From: Myxococcota bacterium
GTDB lineage: Bacteria > Myxococcota_A > UBA9160 > UBA4427
NCBI GenBank assembly: GCA_030748735.1
Contig: JASMLK010000101.1
Location: 1 to 47,126 of the forward strand
DNA length: 47,126 nucleotides
Direction: 5' to 3'
Shown one piece after another: positions 15,710 through 24,280 of this stretch. The position numbers and the translations under genes were made by a program. Under the pieces are notes generated by a model that saw only the letters and a program-made list of their open reading frames with translations, searched no databases and was not told where the DNA came from. Every line of letters begins with the position of its first letter. The stretch's first letter is position 1.

Positions 15710-16702
15710 TCAATGGTGGGTGATACGAAGACCCGAAAGTACGCGGGAAAAATCGTCGGGGTCGGGGCTCGATGCATCGATCTCGTCGAAGCGGACCTGG
15801 GCGGCATGCAGCATGTGTCGCGGCGCCGCGCCCGCGACGTCGCCATAGACCGCGTCGCCGAGCACCGGATGACCGAGCTCGGCGAGGGTCGCGCGGATCT
15901 GGTGAAGGAAGCCCGTGCGGGGCTGGATCTCGACGAGCGTCGCCCCCGCGAGCGCCTCGAGGGGGCGGATACGCTGTACGGCAAGCCGCACCCCACGTGC
16001 CGGTACCGACCCATCGCGCGGCGGAGCAGGGACGACCTTCACCCGGGCCGGCTTGTGCTGGGCCACGACGAGGCCGACCTCCTGCTCGAGGGCTTCGGCA
16101 AGCGTGCCCGCCACGATCGCGCGGTACACCTTTTCGACCCGATGGCTGCGGAACGCGTCGCGCAGGCGATCCCAACTCGGCTGTTCGGTCGCCACCAACA
16201 GCACGCCCGACGTGTCGACGTCCAGGCGATGCACGACACCGCTTCGCAGCCCGCGCTCACCGACCCCCTGTACTTCGGGGTGAAGTGACACGACGGCGTT
16301 CAAGACGGTGCCGGTTTCGTCTTCGACCAGCGGATGCACGGGAGCGCCCGCCCGCTTGTCGACCGCGAGCCAGCCGGCTCCGCGCGCCAGTACACCGACG
16401 ATGGGGCCGGCCTTCGGATCCGATGGCTCGGGGACGATCCGCTGATCCTCGGCCGCGCGAAACCCCGTGACCTCGACATACGCACCCGCCACCAGCGCCC
16501 GCCCCTTGTCGCGCGCGGAAGCCGCGCGGCCGTCGACGCGCACCCGCGATGCTTCGAGGAGCCGGCGCGCCTGGGCGCGTGAGGTCTCGAGTACACCTGC
16601 GAGAAACAGGTCGAGGCGCATCCCCGCGCTTTCGGCGGGCACGTCGAAACGCTCTGGCGGGCCGTCCGCATCGGGCGCGGGCGGGTCGGTTTCTCGGGTC
16701 AT
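15710..16702 (-). CDS. RluA-family 23S rRNA/tRNA pseudouridine synthase
   Basis: This enzyme turns specific uridines in structured RNA into pseudouridine. The 330 residues comprise an S4 RNA-binding domain (about 27-60, GMRLDLFLAGVLETSRAQAR) and an RluA catalytic domain. The latter has VDKRAGAPVHPL and the catalytic HRLDVDTSGVLLVA with Asp161, then KVYRAIV, and RTGFLHQIRATLAELGHPVLGDAVYG. RluC/RluD-type architecture is clear, but which uridine is modified cannot be read from sequence. ATG at 16702; the 5' end faces the citramalate synthase unit, 70 bases from its small leader ORF. Confidence 0.92.
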   Translation of the reverse strand: MTRETDPPAPDADGPPERFDVPAESAGMRLDLFLAGVLETSRAQARRLLEASRVRVDGRAASARDKGRALVAGAYVEVTGFRAAEDQRIVPEPSDPKAGPIVGVLARGAGWLAVDKRAGAPVHPLVEDETGTVLNAVVSLHPEVQGVGERGLRSGVVHRLDVDTSGVLLVATEQPSWDRLRDAFRSHRVEKVYRAIVAGTLAEALEQEVGLVVAQHKPARVKVVPAPPRDGSVPARGVRLAVQRIRPLEALAGATLVEIQPRTGFLHQIRATLAELGHPVLGDAVYGDVAGAAPRHMLHAAQVRFDEIDASSPDPDDFSRVLSGLRITHH

Positions 16703-16734
16703 GGCACCCCGAGGCTGCCGAAAAGCCGCCCAAG

Positions 16735-16763
16735 TCGACAGCCCCAGCGCCGCTGGTTAAGCT
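16735..16763 (+). promoter_or_regulatory. Promoter for the leader ORF / citramalate synthase unit
   Basis: TCGACA at 16735-16740 and TAAGCT at 16758-16763 are separated by 17 bases, the best -35/-10 pair seen in the window. The ATG of a 55-codon ORF follows 8 bases later. TAAGCTCGCGCGCC recurs exactly before the small basic protein gene (from 3074). Confidence 0.5.
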
Positions 16764-16771
16764 CGCGCGCC

Positions 16772-16939
16772 ATGCCTCTGGTCAACTCCATCGCCCTCGC
16801 GCCGATTGCGAGCCCCGCGACCCTGATCGCGGCGGGTTCGATCGCGCCCATTTCGATTATCGAGATTATCGGGCGACAGCCCCTGTCGATCATCTGGCGA
16901 CAGCCATCAGGCCTCCATCCCACACCCGGCTCAGTCTGA
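16772..16939 (+). CDS. Ile-rich 55-residue ORF, possible leader peptide of citramalate synthase
   Basis: The ORF starts 8 bases after a good promoter and ends 56 bases before citramalate synthase. Eleven of 55 residues are Ile, clustered as APISIIEIIG and then PLSIIW, with five Leu. Citramalate synthase feeds isoleucine synthesis, so an Ile-codon-rich leader would suit ribosome-stalling control. A GC-rich region with partly complementary runs (16945-16986) follows but shows no T-tract. The codons are ordinary and it could be chance; no protein family is recognised. Confidence 0.35.
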   Translation: MPLVNSIALAPIASPATLIAAGSIAPISIIEIIGRQPLSIIWRQPSGLHPTPGSV

Positions 16940-16995
16940 AGCCGGGAGGGGCGGGCGGGCCGGAACAGCGGCCGCGGCCGCCTCGGGAACGCGTC

Positions 16996-18654
16996 ATGAG
17001 TACCACGAAAGCGAGTGAGAGCCTCGAACCGCGCACGGTCGCGGTGATGGACACCACCCTGCGCGACGGGGAGCAGACGCCCAACGTCTCCTATACCCCG
17101 GAAGAAAAGCTGCTGATCGCGCGGCGGTTGCTCGGCGAAGCCGAAGTCGACCGCATCGAAGTCGCGTCGACCCGCGTGTCCGAGGGCGAGCACGAAAGCG
17201 CTTCGCTGATCACGAAGTGGGCGCGCAAGAACCGCGTGCTTCGCCGCGTCGAAATGCTCGGCTACTGCGACGGTACGGCTTCGGTCGACTGGATCACGAG
17301 CGCGGGCGGCAAGGTGATGAACCTCCTCACCAAGGGGAGCGAACACCACTGCCGCATGCAGCTGCGGATGGAACCCGAGGAGCACCGCGCCGCGATCGAG
17401 AAGACGGTCCGCTACGCGCGGCGCAAGCGGCTCGCGGTGAACGTCTACCTCGAAGACTGGTCGCGCGGGGTGCGCGATTCGTTCGACTATGTGTTCGCCC
17501 TGGTGAACCTTTGTCGCGAACTGCGCGTCGAAAGGGTCTATCTCGCGGACACCCTGGGCATTCTCGCTCCGGCGGACGTCACGCGATACGTGGACCTCAT
17601 GACCTCGACCTGGCCCGAAGTCGACTTCGAATTCCATGGCCACAACGACTATGGCCTCGCGGTCGCGAACTGCCTCGCGGCCATCGACGCCGGTGCGCGC
17701 GGCGTACACACGAGCGTAAACAGCATGGGGGAACGCGCGGGCAACACGAGCCTCGCGCAGGTCGTCGCGGCGATTCACGATCATTCCGACATGCGCACGG
17801 GCGTCATCGAACAGAAGCTCACCGGTGTTTCGCAGCTCGTCGCGACGTACACGGGCAAGGACATCGCCGCGAACGCACCGATCGTGGGGCGCGACGTCTT
17901 CACGCAGACCGCGGGGATCCACGCCGACGGTGACGCGAAGGCCGATCTCTACGGCAGCCGGCTCGCACCGCGCCGCTTCGGGCGCGCGCGTGAATACGCG
18001 CTCGGCAAGCTCTCGGGCAAGGCGTCTCTCGACCACAACCTCGAAGCCCTTGGCGTGCAGCTCTCGTCGGAGCATCGGGATCTCGTGCTCGCGCGCATCA
18101 TCGAACTCGGCGATCTCAAGCACACGGTTTCGAGCACCGACCTTCCCTACATCATCAACGACGTCCTCGAGACAGCGGCCGAGCAGTTCGTGCGCGTCGA
18201 GAAGTTCCACGTCGTCGTGGACGACCAGGACACGCCCACCGCCGACGTCGCGGTCAGCTACATGGGCCGCATCGAAAAGGCGAGTGCAACGGGTGACGGG
18301 GGTTACGACGCCTTCATGCGCGCCATCAAGAAGGCAGTGAAGTCCTTCGAATTCGACGTCCCCGTGCTCGAGGACTTCCGCGTGCGCATCCCGCCGGGCG
18401 GGCGCACGAGCGCGATCGTCGAAACCATCATCACCTGGAACCAACCCGCCGGCCGCGCCCACGAAGGCGTCTTCACCACCACGGGTGTGCACACGGACCA
18501 GCTCAACGCGGCCATTCTCGCGACGGAGAAAATGCTCAACATGCTCGTCCAGCCGAACGCCGTGCGTGCGGGTAAGAGCAAGGCGGCGACCCGAAAGCGC
18601 AAGAAGGGTTCCGGGAGCAAGGCCCGGAAGAAGGCGCGCGCGAAGCGCGGCTAG
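16996..18654 (+). CDS. cimA: (R)-citramalate synthase (LeuA/CimA family)
   Basis: CimA condenses pyruvate and acetyl-CoA to citramalate, opening the threonine-independent route to isoleucine. The N-terminal HMGL-like barrel begins MDTTLRDGEQTPNVSYTPEEK and has metal ligands in FEFHGHNDYGLAVANC. HTSVNSMGERAGNTSLAQVV and DVFTQTAGIHADGD follow. The pattern LGYCDGTASVDWI... KVMNLLTKGSEHH and NVYLEDWSRG is close to the Leptospira CimA type as I recall it, rather than to classic 2-isopropylmalate synthase. A LeuA-dimer regulatory domain follows (about 400-520). The 552-residue product ends in an odd tail of about 27 residues dominated by Lys, Arg, Gly and Ser. The start MSTTKASESLEP was chosen over an upstream frame extension without family features. 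Confidence 0.88.
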   Translation: MSTTKASESLEPRTVAVMDTTLRDGEQTPNVSYTPEEKLLIARRLLGEAEVDRIEVASTRVSEGEHESASLITKWARKNRVLRRVEMLGYCDGTASVDWITSAGGKVMNLLTKGSEHHCRMQLRMEPEEHRAAIEKTVRYARRKRLAVNVYLEDWSRGVRDSFDYVFALVNLCRELRVERVYLADTLGILAPADVTRYVDLMTSTWPEVDFEFHGHNDYGLAVANCLAAIDAGARGVHTSVNSMGERAGNTSLAQVVAAIHDHSDMRTGVIEQKLTGVSQLVATYTGKDIAANAPIVGRDVFTQTAGIHADGDAKADLYGSRLAPRRFGRAREYALGKLSGKASLDHNLEALGVQLSSEHRDLVLARIIELGDLKHTVSSTDLPYIINDVLETAAEQFVRVEKFHVVVDDQDTPTADVAVSYMGRIEKASATGDGGYDAFMRAIKKAVKSFEFDVPVLEDFRVRIPPGGRTSAIVETIITWNQPAGRAHEGVFTTTGVHTDQLNAAILATEKMLNMLVQPNAVRAGKSKAATRKRKKGSGSKARKKARAKRG

Positions 18655-18659
18655 CGCGA

Positions 18660-19640
18660 ATGCTTCGCACCACGACGGCGCTGCTGCTTCTCGGTCTGGC
18701 CCTCTCGGCCTGCGCGCCGTATACGAAGCGGCGCGCAGAGGCGGTCTACGACCCGGCCGAGAGCCTCACCGAGGTGGTCGCGGTGTTGCGGCGCCACATT
18801 CCCGACGACACGTATCGCTTTGCGCCGGGCCGCGACTTCACGGGACGCAACGTCTACCGCGCCACCCTGCTTCGCCTCGAGAACATCGAGCGCATCCACG
18901 CCGACGAGCTGCGCAGCGGCTACATGGACGCGGTGATCGACTTTTCGAAGGCGCGCAGCCTGGAACGGCTGCGCGGCTACGACCTGGCGGCGCGCCTGTA
19001 TCGCGAAGCAGCGCGCAAGGACAAGGAGCTGCGCGAAGAAGCGCTTACGAGTGCGGCGATCTGTGAGGCGATCCATGAAGCGGCGGGCATCGGGTTGGAA
19101 CTCCCCGACCCCACGATGCCGAGCGTCGAACCGCTGCCGATGGATGTCGATCGCGTCACTGGTGAACTCGACACCCGTGTCGCCGAACTCGTCGCCATCC
19201 TGTCCTCTCTCGACACCTCGCACCGCGAAGACTCCCACTACGCCGCGGTCGTGCGACAGGAAATCGAACGCGCCGACACCACGCGCGCCCGCTACTTCCT
19301 GGCGCTTCGCCCGGTGATCGATGACGGTTCGATCCGCGCGGTGGCGGAGATGCAGCGCCTGCTTTCGCGCCACGGCGCGAGCCAAAACCGACGACGCCAC
19401 ATGCTCGAACTCGCCGACCTCTACGCTGCGATCTCACGCGAGTACGTGGCCGCGGTTCCGCCGGAAGGTCTGCACTTCGACCCACCGAAGTTTCAGGAAC
19501 TCGTCGATGCGGCCGCGGAACTCTACCGCTCGGTCGCGGCGCAAGACGGCACGCCCGAAAAGCTCGAAGCCGCGCGCCGTCTCGAGGCCTTTCTCGCGTT
19601 TACCCTGCGCGTCGATCGAGATCGTTTTGCGCAGCCCTGA
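18660..19640 (+). CDS. Predicted lipoprotein, function unknown
   Basis: The 326-residue protein begins MLRTTTALLLLGLALSAC, a lipoprotein signal with lipobox LSAC (Cys18). The mature part is mainly helical with repeated Glu/Arg-rich stretches such as LRGYDLAARLYREAARKDKELREEAL, reminiscent of TPR-like or coiled helical repeats, and holds no recognisable catalytic motif. It starts 5 bases after the citramalate synthase stop and overlaps the start of the next lipoprotein gene, so the three are probably one transcript. It likely sits at the periplasmic face of a membrane with its neighbour. Confidence 0.75.
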   Translation: MLRTTTALLLLGLALSACAPYTKRRAEAVYDPAESLTEVVAVLRRHIPDDTYRFAPGRDFTGRNVYRATLLRLENIERIHADELRSGYMDAVIDFSKARSLERLRGYDLAARLYREAARKDKELREEALTSAAICEAIHEAAGIGLELPDPTMPSVEPLPMDVDRVTGELDTRVAELVAILSSLDTSHREDSHYAAVVRQEIERADTTRARYFLALRPVIDDGSIRAVAEMQRLLSRHGASQNRRRHMLELADLYAAISREYVAAVPPEGLHFDPPKFQELVDAAAELYRSVAAQDGTPEKLEAARRLEAFLAFTLRVDRDRFAQP

Positions 19641-21930
19641 TGTACACGGCCTGGTCGCGAGCCCCCGCCTGCGGCGCGGTGGGCGCGGGGTTCTGTGCGC
19701 AGTCGCTCTTGCATGGGCCTTTGGCTGTTCGACCCCCGCACCACTCGTAAAGGACGACATCCTCGTTCCTTTGCTTCCGCGCGCTGCCCTGCAGCCGACC
19801 GACGGCGACCTCGCCACCCGCGACCTCGCCCGCGCCGCACTCGTAAACGACCGTGCCGCCATGGACCGCGCGATCGAAACCCTCGAAGAGATCGCGGAAA
19901 GTGGTGGCGAACCCGACCGCCGCGTCGACCGGCGCATTCCGTTGAGCCTCGACCTGCGCAACGCAACCCTCGACGACCCGGTCGCCTATCGCGAAGCCTG
20001 CGAATCGCTCAAAGGCCGCCGCCACAACGACCCACGCCTCGAAAGCCGGCTCGAAGAGTGCATTGCCGACGATCCGTTGCTGCTCGCCCAGCGCCGGGTT
20101 CAAGACAGCCGCGAAACCATCTGGGCAGAGACCTACAACGCCGTTGCCGACCCCTTGAGTCGTTCGCTGATCTCCGGCGGCATCCTCACGCCGTACTACA
20201 TCTCGAACAGCGTCGCGTCCTATCTCGCGCGCATGAACGAACGCGAAGCCTTTCCCGTACCGCTGCGCCAGGCCCTGGTGCATCGCGAGCGCTATCTGGC
20301 TCATTTTCCAAACAGCGAAGAAACGCCGGAAATCCAAAAGCGCGTCGATCGCGCGCGACGAAAGCTCCACAAAGAAGAAGCCCGAAAGCTGCTCTTCCAC
20401 GCCAACGTCGCCCGCAAGAACAACAACCTGCGCGTCGCCCACAGCCTGTCGCTGCGGGCGCTCGAGAACGATCCCGAAAACCGCAAAGCGAAGAAGCTCG
20501 AAGCGCGCATGCGCGAAGCGATCGCAGAGCAATGGAAGGACCGGGCCCGCAGCGAAGGCGCCGACTTCGAAAGTCTCTCGGCCGAAGACGCGACGCGTTC
20601 GACGGGGCTCTTGCTCGCGCGGCGCGACCTCTCGGCCCACGGCCTGGCCCTGCTGCGAAACGAAGCCTACGAAGATGTCGGCAGCTACGTCGTCGCCACC
20701 GCGCTGGCCGAACGCGGCGATGAAGATGCCGCATGGTCGCGCTACCGCGATCTCGCGGGCGAAGACCCGCGAACGAACCCGATGGCACGCCACGCGCGCG
20801 CCCTCGTACGCGACCCCATGCAGAACCCCTACGGGAGTTTCGAACGGGTGCGCGCGACGCAGCGCAGTCGCGAAATCCGCTGGCACTTCTTCGGCGGCTT
20901 CTTTCAGGGGCCGCGCTACAAGCGGCTGCCCCAGCCGATCGCCTGGCTCGTCGACCTCCCGCTGCTGGTGAACACCTTCATCTTCACGCCGATTCGCTTC
21001 ATCTTCTCACCCCTCAGCGAAAGGCCCGACTTCGACCGACCCGTCGCGGCGGCGAGCTACCGCTACCTCGACCGCGAACCCGACGGCGAACACAAGGACG
21101 AGCTCGCGCGCTGGCTCTTCGAATACGAAGAGGACCGCGAAAACTGGAACGGCGCCCTGCGCATGGCGGACCACGTGCCGTACTTCGACAAAGTGGAGCG
21201 CGCCGAACTGGTCGAGAAGGCCGCGGAACAGCGCATCGAATTCGCCAACGAGAGCAGCCGACGCGACCGCAAGAGTTCGACCCTGCGCGCAACGGCGCGT
21301 GAGTTTCCCGATTCGGATGCCGGCAAACTCGCGGGTGTGCGCGAGCGCGAACATCGCGAAGAGGCAACCGCGCAGAGCATTCGCATGACGCGTGGCTTCC
21401 TCATCGAAAACCCGCAGATCGCCGGGCCCCGCGCGCTCGGTATTCGCCGAGCACTGATCGACGGCCAGAACCCAAACGGCGAGCTCCACCCGCGCGGCGT
21501 GACGTTCATCGGCGGCCGATACATCGAATTCGAATTCATGAACGAGACCGGGGACGAGGACGATCCACCCGAAAAGGTGCGCCAGAAGGTCTCTCGAGAA
21601 CGTTTCACCCGGGTGATCGCGATCCTCGACGACACCGCGCGCCGCAACTACCGGGTCGATCCCGACGTCGAGGTCGGGGCCGACCCGCGACGCGATCTAT
21701 TCATCGAACGCGCACGACTCGGGCTCAACGAAGAACCCGACACGCGCGCGACCGCGCATTCGAACTACGTCTTCAAGAGTGCCCGCGAACAGTTCGGCAT
21801 GGTGCGCGGTCGTGAATCGATCCTGCCCTTCGACCTGGTCGTGCGCGGTGATCTCACGGGAGCGGGCATCGCGGCTTTTCCGCGCTGGCGCAAGCCGAAG
21901 GAAACACCGGACGCGTTTCTCTACCGCTAG
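19627..21930 (+). CDS. Large predicted lipoprotein with helical-repeat region, function unknown
   Basis: The coding frame continues upstream, but there it only shadows the previous lipoprotein. The best start is TTG at 19627, overlapping that gene by 14 bases, which gives a signal ending ALAWAFGC with a lipobox. The approx. 767-residue product has Arg/Glu-rich helical stretches (EEARKLLFHANVARKNNNLRVA) like TPR repeats. A short hydrophobic segment lies near LVDLPLLVNTFIFTPIRFIF, and there is a C-terminal globular part (HPRGVTFIGGRYIEFEFM). I recognise no family. Coupling with the preceding lipoprotein suggests a shared envelope complex. Confidence 0.7.
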   Translation: MRSPDVHGLVASPRLRRGGRGVLCAVALAWAFGCSTPAPLVKDDILVPLLPRAALQPTDGDLATRDLARAALVNDRAAMDRAIETLEEIAESGGEPDRRVDRRIPLSLDLRNATLDDPVAYREACESLKGRRHNDPRLESRLEECIADDPLLLAQRRVQDSRETIWAETYNAVADPLSRSLISGGILTPYYISNSVASYLARMNEREAFPVPLRQALVHRERYLAHFPNSEETPEIQKRVDRARRKLHKEEARKLLFHANVARKNNNLRVAHSLSLRALENDPENRKAKKLEARMREAIAEQWKDRARSEGADFESLSAEDATRSTGLLLARRDLSAHGLALLRNEAYEDVGSYVVATALAERGDEDAAWSRYRDLAGEDPRTNPMARHARALVRDPMQNPYGSFERVRATQRSREIRWHFFGGFFQGPRYKRLPQPIAWLVDLPLLVNTFIFTPIRFIFSPLSERPDFDRPVAAASYRYLDREPDGEHKDELARWLFEYEEDRENWNGALRMADHVPYFDKVERAELVEKAAEQRIEFANESSRRDRKSSTLRATAREFPDSDAGKLAGVREREHREEATAQSIRMTRGFLIENPQIAGPRALGIRRALIDGQNPNGELHPRGVTFIGGRYIEFEFMNETGDEDDPPEKVRQKVSRERFTRVIAILDDTARRNYRVDPDVEVGADPRRDLFIERARLGLNEEPDTRATAHSNYVFKSAREQFGMVRGRESILPFDLVVRGDLTGAGIAAFPRWRKPKETPDAFLYR

Positions 21931-21934
21931 ACCG

Positions 21935-22591
21935 CTAGCCATCGCGCGGGGTGCGCTCGAGGGTACGCGGCCCGGTGCGCGTCAGGTGGACGTCCACCAG
22001 CGCGCGAATCCGGGCGAAGATCTCGCGCAAGCGCACGAGTCGTCCACCCGGGCGCGACACATCGCGGGCCGCGAAACCGATCGCGTCGATCCCGCGATGC
22101 TTTGCCACGTAGAGTGCGCGTTCGACATGGAAGCGCTGTGACACGACGATCAGCTGGTCGCAGTCGAAGACCAGCGGTGCGCGCAGCACGCTGTCGATCG
22201 TGCGGTAGCCGTGGTGATCGCAGACGATGCGTTCTTCCGGCACGTCCTGTTCGATCAGTGCTTCCTTCATGCTGAAGGCTTCGTCGACTTCTCCGCGATG
22301 GCTCGCGCCACTCACGAGCAAGCGCTCCACCCGGCCCGAGTGGAAGAGCGAAGCTGCGGCGTCGATGCGATACGCGAAGTAGCGATTGGGCCGGCCGCTG
22401 CGCAGCAGACGGGTGCAGCCGAGCACGAGGCCCGTCGCGCGGGACGGCACGGCACTCGCGTCTTCGAAGCAGTGCCCCCGCGCGGCAGCTTCTATGCGGT
22501 GGTTCGCATACCGCCACGCCAGCGCGATCACGGCGCCGAACACCAGAGCACTGGCGAGGATCGCGAGCAGAACCGAGACGAAGCCTTCCAT
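21935..22591 (-). CDS. SanA/YdcF-type DUF218 membrane protein
   Basis: The 218-residue protein has one N-terminal membrane helix (about residues 5-25, VLLAILASALVFGAVIALAW) and a DUF218 domain outside it: ATGLVLGCTR, then RLLVSGASHRGEVDEAFSMK, RTIDSVLRA, and LIVVSQRFHVERALYVAKHRGI. This order matches SanA of enteric bacteria, an inner-membrane protein tied to envelope integrity and vancomycin tolerance. The biochemical activity of the family is not settled. A TAGGCT hexamer 7 bases before the ATG suggests a leaderless transcript. Confidence 0.85.
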   Translation of the reverse strand: MEGFVSVLLAILASALVFGAVIALAWRYANHRIEAAARGHCFEDASAVPSRATGLVLGCTRLLRSGRPNRYFAYRIDAAASLFHSGRVERLLVSGASHRGEVDEAFSMKEALIEQDVPEERIVCDHHGYRTIDSVLRAPLVFDCDQLIVVSQRFHVERALYVAKHRGIDAIGFAARDVSRPGGRLVRLREIFARIRALVDVHLTRTGPRTLERTPRDG

Positions 22592-22598
22592 CGCGGGG

Positions 22599-22604
22599 AG
22601 CCTA
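22599..22604 (-). promoter_or_regulatory. -10-like hexamer for the SanA-like gene
   Basis: On the minus strand TAGGCT, then CCCCGCG, then the ATG at 22591: a gap of 7 bases, consistent with a leaderless start. Confidence 0.35.
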
Positions 22605-22770
22605 ACGGCTCGTGACGCCTCTGCGCGAGAACGCGACTTGCGTCGGGGGGCGGCGCACTATCATGCTCGCCTTGTGTTCGCCCGCGGCCGCCGTTCGCAT
22701 GCCGTGCGCTCGCCGCGGGGTCACACCACGACCCGGACCAGCGACCCTCAACCCCATCTCAGGAGTCCCC

Positions 22771-23730
22771 ATGGCCGCCATTGCTTTTGGCTTCGAAACG
22801 ACCACCGACGAAGTCCTCGAAGGCATCGACCTCACCGGCAAGACGATCCTCGTCACCGGCGCTTCGACGGGGCTCGGAGAAGAGACCAGCCGCGCACTCG
22901 CGAGCAAGGACGCGCGCGTCATCATGGCTTCGCGCGACGTCGAAAAACTCGAGGCCGCTGCGGCGCGCGTGAGTGAATCCACCGGGAACAAGCAGATCCA
23001 GGTGCTGCAATTGGATCTGGGCAACTTTGCTTCGATCCGCAAAGCCGCTGCCGAGGCCCTCGAGATGGCACCCAGGATCGACGTCCTGATCAACAACGCG
23101 GGCGTGATGGCGTGCCCGCTGATGCGAACCTCCGAAGGCCACGAGATGCAGTTCGGCACCAATCATCTCGGTCACTTCCTGCTGACCGGCCTGCTCGAGC
23201 CCGCCCTCGAAGCCTCGGGCGACGCACGCATCGTGAACCTCAGCAGTGGTGGGCACAAGTTCTCGGCGGTGAACCTCGACGACTGGAACTACGAAAGCGG
23301 CGAGTACGACAAGTGGCAGGCTTATGGACGCTCGAAGACTGCGAACGCTCTCTTCTCGGTCGCCCTCGACAAGCGTCTTGCGGGCAAGGGCATTCGCGCC
23401 TTCGCCGTGCACCCCGGCGCGATCATGACCGAGCTGTCGCGGCACCTCACCCCCGACGACGTGAAGGCGATTCGCGAGGACGGCCCGCGCGATTCGGGGC
23501 CGATGACGTTCAAGACCATTCCCCAGGGCGCCGCGACGTCGGTGTGGGCGGCGACTTCGCCAAGCCTCGAGGGCAAGGGCGGCATCTACCTCGAAGACTG
23601 CAGAATCGCGGAGCTTGCCTCGACCCCGCTCAGTCACGACGGCTATGTCCCGCACGCCGTCGACCCCTCCGACGCCGAAGGCTTGTGGACGCTGAGCGAG
23701 CAGATCGTCGGCCAGCAGTTCTCCTTCTAG
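22771..23730 (+). CDS. Short-chain dehydrogenase (retinol dehydrogenase/WWOX-like)
   Basis: The 319-residue SDR has the NAD(P) loop TGASTGLGEETSRAL near residues 30-44, DVLINNAGVMACP, NHLGHFLLTGLL, NLSSGGHK with the catalytic Ser, and YGRSKTAN with the catalytic Tyr/Lys. HPGAIMTELSRHL closes the cofactor site. NHLGHFLLT and the WNYESGEYDKWQAYGRSK lead-in are typical of the retinol-dehydrogenase-like branch, often acting on hydrophobic alcohols. The ATG at 22771 has AGGAGT 5 bases upstream; the frame stays open further up without family content. It is divergent from the SanA-like gene. Confidence 0.88.
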   Translation: MAAIAFGFETTTDEVLEGIDLTGKTILVTGASTGLGEETSRALASKDARVIMASRDVEKLEAAAARVSESTGNKQIQVLQLDLGNFASIRKAAAEALEMAPRIDVLINNAGVMACPLMRTSEGHEMQFGTNHLGHFLLTGLLEPALEASGDARIVNLSSGGHKFSAVNLDDWNYESGEYDKWQAYGRSKTANALFSVALDKRLAGKGIRAFAVHPGAIMTELSRHLTPDDVKAIREDGPRDSGPMTFKTIPQGAATSVWAATSPSLEGKGGIYLEDCRIAELASTPLSHDGYVPHAVDPSDAEGLWTLSEQIVGQQFSF

Positions 23731-23829
23731 CGGTCCGGCGGCTGGGAACCACACCGCGGTGAAGCCGCGCCTCTGGACGAGAAAACCCGCGGAGCGCTCG
23801 GATACGCGGAATAGACCTGGCCGAAGAGA

Positions 23830-24264
23830 TCAGTCCGCGTCGCCCTGGCCGTCGAGGTGTGCGGTTTCGAAGCCGGGCACGAAGGCGTCGAACTGCGGAA
23901 GTGCATCACCGATCTCGACCCACGACGCCTTCGAACCGACCATGATGTGGAAGGCCGGGCGTACGCGCGGATCCCCTTCGATCGTGCCGGCGGGGATCAT
24001 GACACCGGGCCTTCCCTCGACGACGACCGGCACCGAAGACCCGCACTCGCGACAGAAGCCGCGGAAGTTGCCGGGCGAAGACTCGTAGCGTTCGACCAGA
24101 CTGCGACCCGCCACGTACTCGAAGTTTTCGGGTTTCACGTTGGCGAAGACACTGAACGAAGCGCCCGTCGATTTTCGACACATCGAGCAGTGGCAGATGC
24201 TCATGAAGGCCACACCGCGCGCTTCGTATCGCACCCCACCGCAGAGACACGCTCCCCGAATCAC
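23830..24264 (-). CDS. GFA-family (CENP-V/Mss4-fold) zinc protein
   Basis: The protein shows the cysteine pattern of the glutathione-dependent formaldehyde-activating (GFA) family: CLCGGVRYE, then CHCSMCRKSTGASF, and CRECGSSVPV. These bind two zinc ions in the Mss4-like fold. Members act on thiol adducts or have other, poorly known roles, so no reaction is assigned. A GTG at 24264 (144 residues) is preferred over the longer frame because GGGAGGCGAG lies just upstream on the minus strand and family proteins begin near this CLCGG segment. Confidence 0.82.
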   Translation of the reverse strand: MIRGACLCGGVRYEARGVAFMSICHCSMCRKSTGASFSVFANVKPENFEYVAGRSLVERYESSPGNFRGFCRECGSSVPVVVEGRPGVMIPAGTIEGDPRVRPAFHIMVGSKASWVEIGDALPQFDAFVPGFETAHLDGQGDAD

Positions 24265-24280
24265 CTCGCCTCCCTGCGCA

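Noticed and set aside
16699..18492. A 597-codon reverse frame opposite citramalate synthase
   Set aside because: It is antisense to cimA and has no family features; the plus-strand product is clear.
19600..20886. A 428-codon reverse frame opposite the two lipoproteins
   Set aside because: The plus-strand proteins have signal peptides, lipoboxes and a gene overlap; the reverse frame has none of these.
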